A DNA stretch of 64,000 bases from Eudorina sp. 2006-703-Eu-15 (GCA_003117195.1 BDSI01000172.1:1-64000), one strand, 5' to 3'. Numbered from the stretch's first letter, positions 1 through 12,652 are shown. A program made the numbers and translations. Notes: generated from the letters alone by a model not told the origin.

Positions 1-192
1 ATGCCGCCACGCACGCAGCAGCAGGTGTAACACGCATGCATGCACCCAATAGCAACGAAGAGAAGCTCGACATACACCCTACCCCTGGATTTTAATTTGA
101 CATGCGTGTGCAATTAGTGCAATTTTGTGATGGCATGCCAATTATTAGGTATATGCGAAATTTATAGCATACATTTTCGTACGTCGGCTTAC

Positions 193-3100
193 CAGCGAAT
201 GTGAAAGCACGCATTCCGTACTCGCATACGAGGTGGACATACACAACGGACTGGTGGAAGATGGTGACCTCCATGACCGTCCGCATGAACTCGTAGTACT
301 GCAAAAAACTCAAAACCGTCCCAGCCATACATTCAAAAGATAGCATGGCACCGATTGCTCTTAGACGTTAAATTGTAATTTTTCAGCTTAGGCGTTAAAT
401 TATATATAATTTTTCAGCTTAGGTGTGAAGTCGATGTGGAGATTGGTAAGACGATATTGAGACGAACAGCAGCAGCACAGCTTATTAGCTGAAGCTTAAC
501 ATCTGAAGCTCAGCTTCACTTATCGATGATGATTATATTGCCTCAGATTCTTATCCCACGCCTCAATTGTACCTAGCTAAGGCGATTGCCTTCACGGCTA
601 ATACGGCTAATAAGCAAGAAAATGCCTGCGATAGATGCATGCTGTATGTGTGCATGCTGCTGCCTGAGCCCTGGGCGGGGTGATGTTTCCCATCCAGCCA
701 GTGTTTCGTTATTATTACCCTCCAAGCAAGCCGCTCGCTCCGGTTCTAGCTGTCACCTACCTTGCTTGCACCTAGCTAACTCCAGCTAATTAGCTGCTGC
801 TCCACCAGACTGCTGTACCTAAATAAACGCTTGCGTCATCTTTCATTCACCCAAGCACTGTTGCAACACCCGCCCAAGCAAGCATGCATGGTGAGCTGCC
901 GTCGGTACACCCCATATCGGTGGGACTTATGACGACGACGGCAGCATACACACACTTTTATCATCCAGCTATTGATAATGTACGTACTATATGTTCGCCT
1001 AGTTTCGCCCTTACATTCGTAGAAAAGCAATGTATGTAGTGCGGAATAGATCTCACACCAACGAATCTTACCATACTTACCATTCCCTGAGCTCCCAGTG
1101 ACGTAGACAAGAGGCTCGCCGCAACTGACAGGTAAGCGATCGGTGGCTTGTATGGTGAGGTCAGAAGCATATATGTCTGGAGTGCTAGCATAGGCAGCGA
1201 AGTCAGGAAGATGTCCGGCTTCGCCTGAATAGATGAAGTCATTCGTAGCAAGGAGATAGACAGCATACACCAGCATAGGCAAGGACAGATAGATACATAG
1301 ATAGATACATAGAAACATAGATAGATACATAGAAGCATACATAGATAGGTAGACGTACATATCATAGACGTAGACAGATAGACGTACATACACGTACATA
1401 TATACACACACATATACATACACGTACATGCACGCATACATACATGAGCATATACGCATGCATACACATACATACACGCCTACCTACCTACCTACCTACC
1501 TACCTACCTACCTACCTACCTACCTACCTACAGTGTGTATATATTCGGTTCAGCATCTCTGCCAACAGCTCCCCTTGCATATGTAGCGGCACTTACCCAA
1601 TAGACGTCAAGTAAAGAAATGGCAGGCCATCCGTATCCATCATTGCCAAAAGTGTATGGGTGGGCCTCGTAAGGCAACAGTCCTTGAAGGTCGGAGCTGG
1701 GGTCGCCAAGTTGCTTCCTGTACAGATCCTCTGCTTCACGTTCTTGAGTAATTTCAGCAGGGTAGTGGTGGGCAGAGGTCACGACAACTGCACCAGGAGA
1801 TGCACTAGATGCACCTGCACACCGACCGCATGTACATGTCATGTGGTTCACTTCGTTACGTTTTATATCAGTATATATATCTTTCCTAAATAAATAAGTA
1901 TGCAAGGATCGACCGACGGATGCATGTCGGGATAAAACATGCTATATGTATGTATTTTGCAGAATGAAGGACGGATGATGTAGGCGTAAGATATACATAT
2001 CTTACATATGTAGATATCGATGAAGGAGCCTAGGCATATTGCGATAATTGCGACAACATAAATAAAAAAGAATGCACATACTGGTACATGCATCGAGGCA
2101 CTCTCGCTCATACATCCCGTCGTTCATGCGCGCATGGTTCATACATTGCGCATGTATATTATCCATAAACGTCCGTGCCTCTATCTTGCGCCCCTGCCTT
2201 GTGCTCATGCATGATGATCAATCATTAGGCGAAACGTTTATATATTTGTGTGTCGCCGTGCAATCAAGGGCTGTCAACGTACATACGTACATAGCACATA
2301 CAAGAACCCCAAAAAACAATCATCAATGGTGCGCCCTTGATGGTTGAAGTTGATATCACCCTGGCTCAATCAATGCTGAGACGAAGGTCGAGGACGAACC
2401 GGCCTTCGGCGAAAAGTAAGCCGGTGCGGCTTTGCCGTACAGACGCTAACAATACAAGGAGCCCAAATGGGTTCCGTCCCAACCATCCGGCACGTAAGCC
2501 TTTGCGTCTTACAGTATTGATGTAGTACTAAATAATGTAGAACACCCAAGCATCCGTCCACACACTCATAATGATGTACCGTAAATGTACATGTATACAT
2601 ATAGTATATATGTACACCGAATCCTTATACATAGATTTACTTCTAGTCGATTGGCGTTTTCTACCTCTATATATTCAGTGTCGACAACTAATAACGTGAT
2701 GATGGTGGCCGCCTACCTGCAACAAATTCTGACGAGGTTTTCTGCACATTGGTGTTGAGCGTAGTTTCAGAGGACCCTATGAGAGGAGGCGGATATGCGA
2801 CGTCGTGCTGGATGGCGATGGAGGCCGACGCATCCCACATCTTAGCTGCTGGAGCCACTGTCATTCCTGGTTCTGGGGCAACCTGCTGCCTTTTAAATAA
2901 TGGACGGCGCGAATGAATGTTCTTGCGAATTTCCCAAGTAAAATAGCACCATGGTGAACACCCTATGCCCTCGCTGCAACCGCAGTACCCCGCCGGAGGT
3001 TGCCTGTATTTTGGATCCTGTGGCGTCGATTGAGGGAATGCATGGTTCAAGCAGCGAAAGCAAAGCAGCTGTGTGAAAGGATCGATAGCCTTCGTGTACA

Positions 3101-6100
3101 TAAAAACTATAATATTATTACTCTCTAGGGCGCCGCGCTCGTCAGCAAGTATAAACCGAGACCGTGATTGGTAAGTAAGAATAATTACTTACCTTGCTGC
3201 TATATAATATGGCATTCATACCCAGGCAGGGTAAACCGGGGGTAACCCCCGGGTACCTCCCTACAGGGCTGGGTGGGTAAAGGTATCCTGGGGTAACCCC
3301 ACTGTAATTCCTCACATGTAAAATCTGTTCATTTATGTGAAGCCCATGTTCGCCTAGTCCTTCATCTGTTGTAGAAGGAGGTGGCGAACTGTTTGGGCTG
3401 TAGGCCAATTCGTCGGTTTGACTGTCCAACAGTCCAAGTTGTACAAATTCGCTCCATCATGGCGGCCAGAACGCAAACAGTGTTGCTGAGTGTTCTCATA
3501 CTATTGCAAATGAGTTACTTCCTATCTCCTCAACTTTCATAGGTAAGGGCAATGGGTGCTCAAGGCGGGGCGAGTTGGGGAAGGGCGGGGCGGGCTGGTG
3601 AAGTACTCAGGGCGGGGCAAGCTTGGTAAGGGCAATGGGTGCTGAGGGCGGGGCGGGCTGGTGAGGGCAAATGCGTTCTCAGGGCGGGACGGGCTGGTGA
3701 GGGCCGATGCCTGCTAAGGGTAAGGCGGGCTGGTGAGGGCCGAGGCGTTCTCAGCGCGGGGCGAGCTTGGTAAGGGCAATGGGTGCTTAGGGCGGGGCGG
3801 GCTGGTGAGGGCCGATGCCTGCTAAGGGTAGGGCGGGCTGGTGCGTGAGGGCCGAGGCGTTCTCAGCGCGGGGCGAGCTTGGTAAGGCGGGGCAATGGGT
3901 GCTCAGGGCGGGGCGAGTTGGGGAAGGTAGGGCGATGCGTTCTCAGGGCGGGGCGGGCTGGTGAGGTACTCAGCAGGGCGGGGCAAACTTGGTAATGGCA
4001 ATGGGTGCTGAGGGCGGGGCGGGCTGGTGAGGGCAAATGCGTTCTCAGGGCGGGGCGGGCTGGTGAGGGCCAATTCGTGCTCAGGGCCTGTTGGTGAGGG
4101 CCTGTGCCTGCTAAGGGTAAGGCGGGCTGGTGAGGGCCGAGGCGTTTTCAGCGCGGGGCAAGCTGGTGAGTATAAAGCGTACTTCGTCGAAGTCTTAGTT
4201 CCAGGATGCGAGTTCAATACAAATGATGTACCGCACGATATACATATCGTGCCGTACATCACCTGAGAACATGCATCCACATTGTCGCCTTCATTACAAC
4301 CTTGCATTTTTGAGTTTTGGAGTTTACAGCTCTATACCACCAGTCAAGTTTGGGCAGCTCATCAGGGAACATGCACGCACAGTGTGTCGCTGTCCTTGTG
4401 GTGGAATCTCCAGCTTTTCCTTCTCAGCTTGTAATAGAGATCAAGCAGATTGGTAAGTACCTGCCAGTTTCCTAACCAATCGCATTCGTTGACTGGCGGT
4501 AACAACAGTCAACATTCAGCGAAGCACAGCTAGCCTGCGGCATTTTCACCGCACCGTGGATGTGGTAATTCTATAGACATGAAACTGGTAAGATAAGTGC
4601 GTCGTTGAGGGTCCAGTTGCAAAAGGCTCGCTTCGTTGCTCCGCAAATGCTAACATAGTCTGTCCTGTCTGTCTGCTTCATTGCTCTATCCTCAAGTTAA
4701 AATCTACAGCAACACGTAAGTTTTGTAAATCTATCTTCCAATGGCTTGCTGCATTGTCTTGCTTTTATCCTTTGCGTCGTGGCCACGATGTGTAATGCAT
4801 GCCGCTTTGCACTCTTGCGCTGTGCAGGCATCATCGCTTGCTGGAGATAGATAAGGTTATGGACTGGACCGTGCGGCTTTGGCTGGACAGCGGTGGACCA
4901 GCAGGCGGGACCAGGCGCGGGCTAGCCAGCAGCAGGGGCGGGGGCAGGCCTGCAGGCAGGAGGGGCCAGCCGACCAACTGGGCTGGCCGTGGCAGGCCAG
5001 CAGGTGTGGCCGGGCTTGCTAGGATAGGCGTGTTTGAGGGGTGAGGCACACAAACAGACTTGTGTACCCTTTTCTCTTGGATTTGATGAAGGAGGCGTGT
5101 GCAAGTGGATGCATGAGGACAGCAAGTAAGGTGTGTGTGGTGTTGGGACTGGACTGGTTTGCTTGGGTAAATTTGAATATGCTAAGGTGTGGGCACAGTT
5201 CTGCTGTTGATGTTAGTGGGGACACGTACGATGATAGTGCCAAATCAAGGGTGAATGCTGCTTGGTGTTTGAGCACAGAATCAGTGGAGAGAGGCAATCC
5301 GGACCAGTGGAACGTATTCTGTAAATAACGGCCAATGCCTGGGTTACCCCCTCCGTTACCCTGGGTAATGATTACCCCTACCCCTGGGTACAAATTACCC
5401 ACCCCCCTTGTCACGAGGGTGGGTTAGGTGGGTGGGTAACCATTACCCCTACCCTCACCCCCCTGGGTAACGGTTACGAGGGGGTTACCCCCCTTAGAAT
5501 GGCATATAGCTAACAATAAGAATAAGAAAACGAAAACAAACATGTAACAACAACACTAAAAATAATATACCAAAAATATACTAATAATATTAAAAATTGG
5601 TGGATTGACGTACAGTAGTAGTACGTACTTGGACTCACCCGGACATCATTTGACGACCAATGGGCACATGTGATTGAAAGCATACATACTATCAATAAAT
5701 GCCTTACCTTGCCAGGTCCCAGAAATTCCTGCATGAAGATGTCGATGGCAAGCATTCCTTGGCCAAGAAGAAGGAAACGAGTTGGCAAGTTTAGCCACCG
5801 GCGATCGTGGACATATCTGATGGAGCAGCCGAGGACAATGACACAACAAATAATAAACAAACCCAACGAAGGCATTGCTTGCTGTACAGCAGGCTTCATG
5901 CCCGTGGGTGTGACTAACAACGAAGCGAAAACAGTCCACAAGCAAGTAAAGTCCCACGCACGCACGCTAGCTGCCACGCAGCCTATCCAGGTAACAGGCA
6001 TCAGCATGCATATTATAAATGCACTAACATGCATGCATGCACATTCAAGCAAGCAAGCGTACATGTGACGCATTATTACATACCGAGTGTCCTGCACGCT

Positions 6101-7050
6101 ATGCACGTAGCTATAGCTAAGTATATATTTATATATCTCTGTGTAATAAGTAGCTGCGGCGGTATCCCTCGCGGCCGCCCGCAACATCTCAGTAGTACGT
6201 AGTGTCAGTCTCTTATCAAAAACGTCTAAAACGTCATTCACGGCGGCCGCTGTAATGTCACGACAACTCAGCGTTTTGATGGCTGGAAGCCTGGGAAGCG
6301 GTAGCTAGCGTGCTAGGAGCGGCAGCTTGATACTGACCTCAAAAGCCAACGAAACCTTCGATAAGAACCAGATCTTGGAAAGTTAGATGATGGTGGCAGA
6401 ATTTGACCGCAACCCACTAAACCAGTCCCCAGATGGGCGAAGAGCAAAATTGACAAGCTTGCGTACGCAACCCCTCCACGTTCAGCTTGTAGCCACTGTA
6501 TGGTGACGTACCACTGCATGCAATCAAATAGATAGGCAAACATACACAGGCGTGCACCATACCATGCCCATTACACATGTTCACCGGTGTCAAGAAACAC
6601 TACTGCACGATACAATAATCTCCCTGCATGCTAGCTAGTAGACGTGTACGCTTTGCGCGGCACGGTTGATTGATTGGCAAGCGATCGCGCGAGGTCACCT
6701 GGTCCGAGGTCACCAGCTACTATACTGCAGCGTAATCGGACGTCAAAAACGCACTTGAGATTACGTGTGGAGCAGTTAAAAAGAATAATGCCCGTACATA
6801 CACGAATGCGTACGTACGTACACGCGGATGGTCATGCACACGCATGTATATAGCTGTCTACTAAATAAAAAACGTGAATGATCGGAATAATAGAGTGCGT
6901 GGGGCGTAGAGTGAGCGCCCCGCCCTGTATGAACGGCTTCGTGGAACTACTTACATCTGTGACCAGGCTGAAGTAGACCATGAAGGCTCGATAGGCAACA
7001 TATGCTAGCTTAAAAACCTTGCTGTCCCGTACCGAACGGATCTGTTGCAT
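193..7050 (-). CDS. Multi-exon membrane protein, possibly XK-related (3' part beyond left edge)
   Basis: Nine exons read on the minus strand: 7050-6955, 6513-6423, 6249-6084, 5816-5708, an unresolved stretch, then 3421-3316, 3089-2717, 1787-1597, 1224-1081 and 298-193, after which the gene leaves the window. Junctions have AG acceptors and GTAAGT/GTGAGG-like donors, and the phases agree on both sides of the gap (0, 1, 2 and 0, 1, 0, 0). At least one exon between 5708 and 3421 is missing from this model. The first Met is at 7050. Hydrophobic segments occur in exon 1 (AYVAYRAFMVYFSLV), exon 2 (ASLSILLFAHLG), exon 4 (RFLLLGQGMLAIDIF) and exon 1224-1081 (FLTSLPMLALQTYMLL). The last resembles the Pro-Gln-Leu...Leu-Gln-x-Tyr helix of XK-related proteins, which include phospholipid scramblases. 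Exon 3089-2717 is Cys-rich (LLCFRC, GCSPWC). The gene is fairly well supported; the family is a tentative inference. Confidence 0.5.
1260..1531. repeat. Tetranucleotide microsatellite block (GATA/CATA, then CCTA)
   Basis: About 200 bases of irregular (ATAG)/(ACAT)/(ACGT) units are followed by roughly 13 copies of CCTA ending at 1531. The block lies in the intron between exons 1787-1597 and 1224-1081 of the minus-strand membrane-protein gene. Confidence 0.9.
3225..3305. repeat. GGGTAA/TTACCC-rich low-complexity patch, copy 1
   Basis: Repeated GGGTAAACC, GGGGTAACCCC and GGGTACC words, several of them short palindromes. The patch sits just 3' of the exon ending at 3316 on the minus strand. The same word family recurs at 5335-5495. 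Confidence 0.7.
3545..4180. repeat. G-rich minisatellite, about 36-40 bp units
   Basis: Imperfect tandem units built on GGGCGGGGCGGGCTGGTGAG and GCGAGCTTGGTAAGGGCAAT-like words, over 600 bases. It lies within the long intron region of the minus-strand membrane-protein gene. Almost every unit carries a plus-strand GGTGAGG or GGTAAGG, which resembles a splice donor. Confidence 0.85.
4225..4260. repeat. 36-bp near-perfect palindrome
   Basis: Arms of 17 bases separated by 2 bases, with one mismatch. It would form a compact hairpin on either strand, immediately after the G-rich minisatellite. Confidence 0.85.
5335..5495. repeat. GGGTAA/TTACCC-rich low-complexity patch, copy 2
   Basis: More than ten occurrences of GGTTACC, GGGTAAT and TTACCCC in both orientations within 160 bases, like the patch at 3225-3305. 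It lies in the unresolved interval of the membrane-protein gene. Confidence 0.75.
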
Positions 7051-8780
7051 TGGGGCAATTGGTGGCGGGCGGGTATGGGTACGTACGCACGCACCATCAT
7101 CAATAAACACACAGGGGATACATGCGTGGCTGGCAGTACGGAGTTCTTAAGTTAACCAGATATATATTAGTGGCTTTTAGGAAGGGTTGGCTGGTTATTA
7201 CTAGCTAAGGCGGTACACCTAGGGTTGATTGGCACGGGTTATTATTACGTCGATATATATACTGCTAAAGAGTACCCCTACGTTCTTACACTAGTTATAA
7301 TATTACAATTAAATATATTTATTAATATTTCTCAGATGACGCGGAAAACTGACACAATATTACGACTTTCGCACAAAGCAATGATAATATCTATCGATGG
7401 TGTCGATGTTTATTTTACAGTAATTGTTGTATCGTTAACTGGCAAGCACCGCATGCGTTAATAATAATAATAATAATACGCCCAGTCAGGGACTGTGGCA
7501 TGTGTTAAGGGGGCAGGAGTGATGAGGCTATGGGTTATACACTATCTACAGTAATACAACTGTTTAGTACTATTTCACCCCCGAGTCTGACCAAATAGAC
7601 TATATATTACTCTTGCGAGCAGGACCTATCTAGTAGCAATCTTCGGCGGGTCCAGGCCATGCATTCAGCAGTCAGCAGTGATTGCAGCGCAAGCAGCAGA
7701 CACCCCATATTGGGCAGCAGCCCATATTGGGCGCTGCGAGTTGCAAGGTACGCATCTTTTCGTGCACTGCCTCGATCGCTCGCACCGTTTTCAACCCGCA
7801 ATATCCGCAACATCCGCGACTGAGTCTATTGATGAATACCCGCACCAATCATTAATACGTTCTGCCTTGATATTTTTCGATGTGGGTCCGCGAAAACGAT
7901 CAGTGTGCCACCCTGACCCACCGACTGAGGCTCGTCCTAACGACTTGAGCCAACCGAAACCTCCGAAAAATCCTACACCAGCGAGAACACGAAATCCAGC
8001 GTTACATTACCAGACAGCAATTTCCCAGTGCAACCTCGCTCGCTCTTCCATGGAGCTCCTTCATGCCTGACGTACAACGATTCGCCGCATGGCGACTCTC
8101 GCGCCAACAGCCTCCCCGTACATACATCCGTCGGCGCCTTTAAAAGGGCATCCGAATCATGACTTTTACCAGTAGTTTTATACTTACTACTGAAAGTTGT
8201 TTTGCGTGAGATCTGGTTGCTAAGCTTTCAGCTCGACGCGCTACCAACCAGTCTTGGACGCTATTATTGCTGGTCCCCGCGACCTCCCGGTAAAGTCTTC
8301 GCAAAGTCGCAAAGCTACGTAACAGTTTATTTCAGGAATTACTGCCCTGTCCACCTCGGGCACCAGCAGCCTTGCTGCTACCCTGGCTGCACGACCGTAA
8401 GTTCAACCTCTCTCGCGCGCACCGCCAGTCTCTTCTTCGAGGGCGTTTTGGCGATAGTAGCTTAGGTCGCATACGCATACGTACGACATTTTGCCGCCCT
8501 GATGAGGCCCTGGCAAGGCCGAAACGCGTCGTGACGTGCCTTGCCTTTGCAAAATGCACCATGTAGCTTGTTGCACTTGAGCACTAGTCTGCCTTGCCCA
8601 CCCTGCTTGCTGCACCCACTTCGAGCAATCCCCGTGTGCTCATTACAGCTAGCTAGTCCACTTTCTCGCTTACTGCCTGCCTCGCAAACAACGAATCGCC
8701 AAGCAAATGTGTCCCCGACTAACCACGTGCACGCCCGGCCCCACCGACCCCGCCCGCCTGGGACCGATTGGTCTCAAAAC
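7051..8780. other. Intergenic, no gene recognised
   Basis: AT-rich to about 7600 (including a short TAA run near 7462), then more GC-rich. Open frames here are short and show no recognisable domain. The first part is the candidate promoter side of the minus-strand gene starting at 7050. Confidence 0.5.
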
Positions 8781-8784
8781 AACC

Positions 8785-9045
8785 AACAGCAGCAACAGCA
8801 GCAACAGCAGCAACAGCAGCAACAGCAGCAACAGCAGCAACAGCAGCAACAGCAGCAACAGCAGCAACAGCAGCAACAGCAGCTGCAGCAGCAACAGCAG
8901 CAACAGCAGCAACAGCAGCAACAGCACCAACAGCACCAACAGCAGCAACAGCAGCAACAGCAGCAACAGCAGCAACAGCAGCTGCAGCAGCAACAGCAGC
9001 TACATACAGCAGCTACAGCAGCAGCAGCGGCAGCAGCAGGGGACG
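8785..9045. repeat. CAG/CAA trinucleotide tract
   Basis: Mostly CAACAGCAG 9-mers with a few CAC and CTG interruptions. All three plus-strand frames stay open (Gln, Ser/Asn and Ala/Thr readings), as do the minus-strand frames, so openness is not evidence of coding. No flanking exon with a recognisable domain was found. Confidence 0.95.
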
Positions 9046-10126
9046 GCGCGTACTTCTGCTGGGGCCACATACCCATCCAGCAGGGCACATATATACATAT
9101 ATATAGCAGCTGCCTGTGCTACACGCAGCAACTGGGATTTGGACGGACTGTTTTGGGATGGTACGTAGGCAGCGTCGTTGAAGGTGACTACAGGCCTGTA
9201 GGAGGGGCTGTATTTCCCATGCAGACCTCAATACAAACTAATAAAAAAACTAATAATAATAACAGCCCCCGCCCCATTAGGAAGACTATCCAGGGATGGA
9301 CAAGTAGGGGTCGGCTTCCTCGAAGCCGGAAAAGGGCGGGGCCCCCTATAATCCGTACAGGCCGCCGCTTGCTTTAAAAAGAAAACTCTATTACCGCGCA
9401 ACAGTGTGAGAGAGTGAAAGGTTGCCATTGGGGGTGTCGTTGATGTTGAAGGGGGATCGGCGTGCATAGATTCACCAAGCCCAAACACGTCGGCAGCCCC
9501 GAAACCATCCTGCAGTACGCGCCGCCGGCGACGGCGGTCATCGTATCGGCACTATGGTAACGATAGTGCCATAGTGCAGTACCACATCCGTCTGTCAAGC
9601 AGATGATCACAAAGCAAGCTTGAAGCATCCTTGTTTTGCCGTGAAACTGTAGTTGTTTGGTCCGTCGGCAGGCATGCAACCCTTCAGTTGCACGCCCGCA
9701 GCAGACGTGAACCTCTAAAGTTTGCTATCAATAGTTACATAGCAAATGTAAGACAAAAACAGGGTGCGAAAAAGCCGCGGTGAGACCCGGACTTTGGGCC
9801 ATCGGAACTGGAGAACTCGTTGGCACTCGGTACGCTATCCCTTTGCATCCTGAAACTTTGGTTCAATACATATTGTTGATTTGTATTCATCTGGCAAGAC
9901 AGAAAGGCAAATCTTGATGTTGGTGGTATCTTGATGTTCAAACATCAGAACACTATCGAAGTTCAATTTAGCACGCGCCGCCCATTCCTAATCCAAGTAT
10001 TCATCACGCGGCACCTGTTGCAACAAACATGAGCGCGAGAGGCGTTGGGTGGATGTTGACTCGGGTCCATGGAGACCGCGGAGCTTTACTTTGACCGTTT
10101 GTGCGCAAAGAATTTTTTTCAGCCAA
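9046..10126. other. Intergenic, nothing recognised
   Basis: No conserved domain, RNA gene or clear repeat is visible. There is a short run of (TAA) near 9238-9262. Confidence 0.45.
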
Positions 10127-10425
<299 letters not shown>

Positions 10426-11640
10426 TTTGTTTCTATATGTATCTTGTGGTTCATCAAACTCGCTCTGACGAGCAAGAGTTTGGTATTCTTACCCAATGCA
10501 AAGAAGAGTGATACAAAGCATTCATTGCAAACGAAGATGGATCCCTGTAGCGTTAGCCCGTCATCGCTCGGTTGGGAGGGACCTCGCCTTGAGCTACTGG
10601 CACCCCGACGCAGAGCCGAAGACTGAATGCGCCCTGCTGGAAAGGATTACGTACGAATGCACAAACAGGCTTCGTTAGGGCCAACCATGTTGGAGCTTTA
10701 AGCAGCGACAAAGGCTGATGATCAAGAACCGGGTCAAGAACCTCTGCCCGCACGTCAGGAACGCAGTAACGCATGTACCATCCGTGGGCCTTGCGATCAA
10801 ATGTAAGCAATAATACATTCAGAACCAACATACGGCCGTATTGCGGCCCAAACGCAAACTCAGCGGCTGTCGAGCGTTGTCTCCATACAGAAATTGAAGT
10901 AGTATAAGCGAGTTTGCCCCGCCGATCCACATACATATATACAGCTTGGTAAGAGGTTCAGGGCCATGTTCAGGGCCAAGGGAAGTATTTCGTCTAAGAA
11001 GCCTTAGCTTGAGTATCAATCAAATTCCACCCTACATACGCCATGCATAATGTGCCTTTCACACAGAGGTCTACCGTTTTGTGACTGGTGTACACATATC
11101 GAGCATGCGGACATCTCCTCGCGCTCTCAATAACGAACCTGCAGCGTAGTAGTCTGTCCTTGATACGTACGAGCGAGGCCTTGTAACTGAGGGTATATTT
11201 ATACTGTAGGTTCTCTTATGGACATAAGCTCGCTTGCATCATGAAACCTTGCTTAATATGGTTGGACCAAGCAGGTAAGGATTATATCTATTTGAGGTAT
11301 GCGAATTGGTCAACGAACTGTGACTGAATTTCACTTTCCCATGCATCTACACACAACGCGTCATCTTGCTTGCGTTGCAATGGTTGGTTGGTTGTTACAT
11401 GTTGTACAGGCCTTACGGCTATAAACATGTGTTCCCCCACAACGGTCATCCGTCAAAGGGCGCACAAAAGACCAAAAGAACAAAAGGTAGCTGAGTCTCT
11501 CATCTCTGCAGCTTTTCCTTCAGCAACTTCTGCACCTGATATAAGAAATGACCAAGCTTGCACTGGTCAAACAAAAACATGAATCCGAACATATCCGAGT
11601 CATCAGGGAGATCCACCGCTCGACGTAGCGGTTCGTAAAC
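10426..11640. other. Intergenic; one unexplained minus-strand frame at 10553-10936
   Basis: The minus frame at 10553-10936 stays open for about 127 codons with mixed codon use. It includes segments such as AEFAFGPQYGRMLVLN and DRKAHGWYMRYC that read like protein but match no family I recognise. It might be a decayed exon or transposon fragment. The rest holds nothing I can identify. Confidence 0.2.
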
Positions 11641-11647
11641 CGGACAT

Positions 11648-11839
11648 TCAATTAGCACGTACGTGTAGCTCGTCCTCTACCGCTCCACTATTGCAAACCC
11701 GGCACGTCCGTGTACTGCGCGGCGTGCGCCCGGGCCCCCGTGCTAACCGCGATACCTCCAGATCCCAACGGCCAAGCCGGAATCGCATTGCAATACAGGT
11801 ACCGTCGTACTTGTGCTGATTGTAATGAAAGTTGAACAA
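11648..11839 (-). mobile_element. LINE-like C-terminal fragment (non-LTR retrotransposon remnant)
   Basis: The minus-strand frame reads RFRLGRWDLEV, then RTCRVCNSGAVEDELHV, then stops. That Cys-x2-Cys ... Glu-Asp-Glu-x-His pattern resembles the zinc-knuckle tail of algal L1/RTE-type endonuclease-RT proteins, where a final Cys normally follows the His. Here the frame ends right after the His, so this is a short 3' remnant. The rest of the RT is not nearby. Confidence 0.5.
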
Positions 11840-12637
11840 TGCATGATATTAATTCATGCATGGCGCAAAATACGGGCAGTATGTATTGCATTTCCGCAAA
11901 CCTTTACAGGCGTGTGCATTGACGGACAGTGATATGTAGTGATCAAGCCTGATAAAGCAACCGAGCGACTCTGCGGGTCCGTTTCATTTTTATTCCATAT
12001 TATATATCGAAGGTGCTGTCTACCTAGCTGCGCTGGTTATGGCAGGTGTTCATCCTGGCTCTGTCACGCGGTACTGTCGCTGCTGCTGTCGCTGGTTCGT
12101 TGGACCAAGAGAGCTCCTATTCTCAGTCGCCGCCTGCTGTCCACCTCGTTGCAACTGCTGGTGCGTGGGTAGCCGTCCCGGGATACCCTACAGTATTTGG
12201 TACTCAAGCACGCAACCGACAGGTAGGCAGGTCAGCAATATGTGTAACACTGGGCGGTGCTAGCGGTGCAAAGGCCACTCGAGCTCGCTGCTGTGCACCT
12301 ACCACCATTCCTAGGCTGATATCCTTCGTTACGGCTACACCGCCGTGCGTGTTACAATATGCGTGCTGCTGGGACGCGTGCTGGGCGGGTGTGGTAGGTA
12401 GACTGAATGCACACATCAACCGAGGCACATGTGGGATTTTTACTGTAAGCGAGCCGGCGTCACACAGGGTAAGGCTATTGTAGCTGGGCACAACTTCAGT
12501 GTATATATAGGGGGCGGGTAGGCAAGCAAGAACGACGCAGAAACACCCCAAGCATTTGATCGAGGTGATATCGTGCAACAAGGATTTTGAAATTCAACAA
12601 CCGATTTTTAGATTATTTTGTTTTAGATTATTATCAA
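11840..12637. other. Intergenic, nothing recognised
   Basis: No domain or RNA signature is visible. It ends in an AT-rich stretch just before the shared 15-mer at 12638. Confidence 0.4.
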
Positions 12638-12652
12638 GGATGTTACAGCGGC
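12638..12652. repeat. Shared 15-mer AGGATGTTACAGCGG, possible LTR end
   Basis: The same 15 bases, preceded by a similar AT-rich stretch, occur near 26655, and a variant TGTAACAGCGGACCCC occurs near 45164. Starting at TG, this could be the outer end of an LTR or solo LTR. No matching second end was found, so it is only a candidate. Confidence 0.35.

Noticed and set aside
2717..3089. Cys-rich exon compared with the E(z) histone methyltransferase Cys region
   Set aside because: The FTQLLCFRC segment is superficially similar, but no SET domain follows and the in-phase neighbours encode membrane helices.
5335..5495. Telomere-like repeat
   Set aside because: The words are GGGTAA/TTACCC without a regular period. 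They match neither TTAGGG nor the TTTTAGGG of Chlamydomonas.
8541..9377. 278-codon polyGln open frame
   Set aside because: It is open mainly because the CAG/CAA tract has no stops in any frame. Flanks show no domain and no splice-supported extension.
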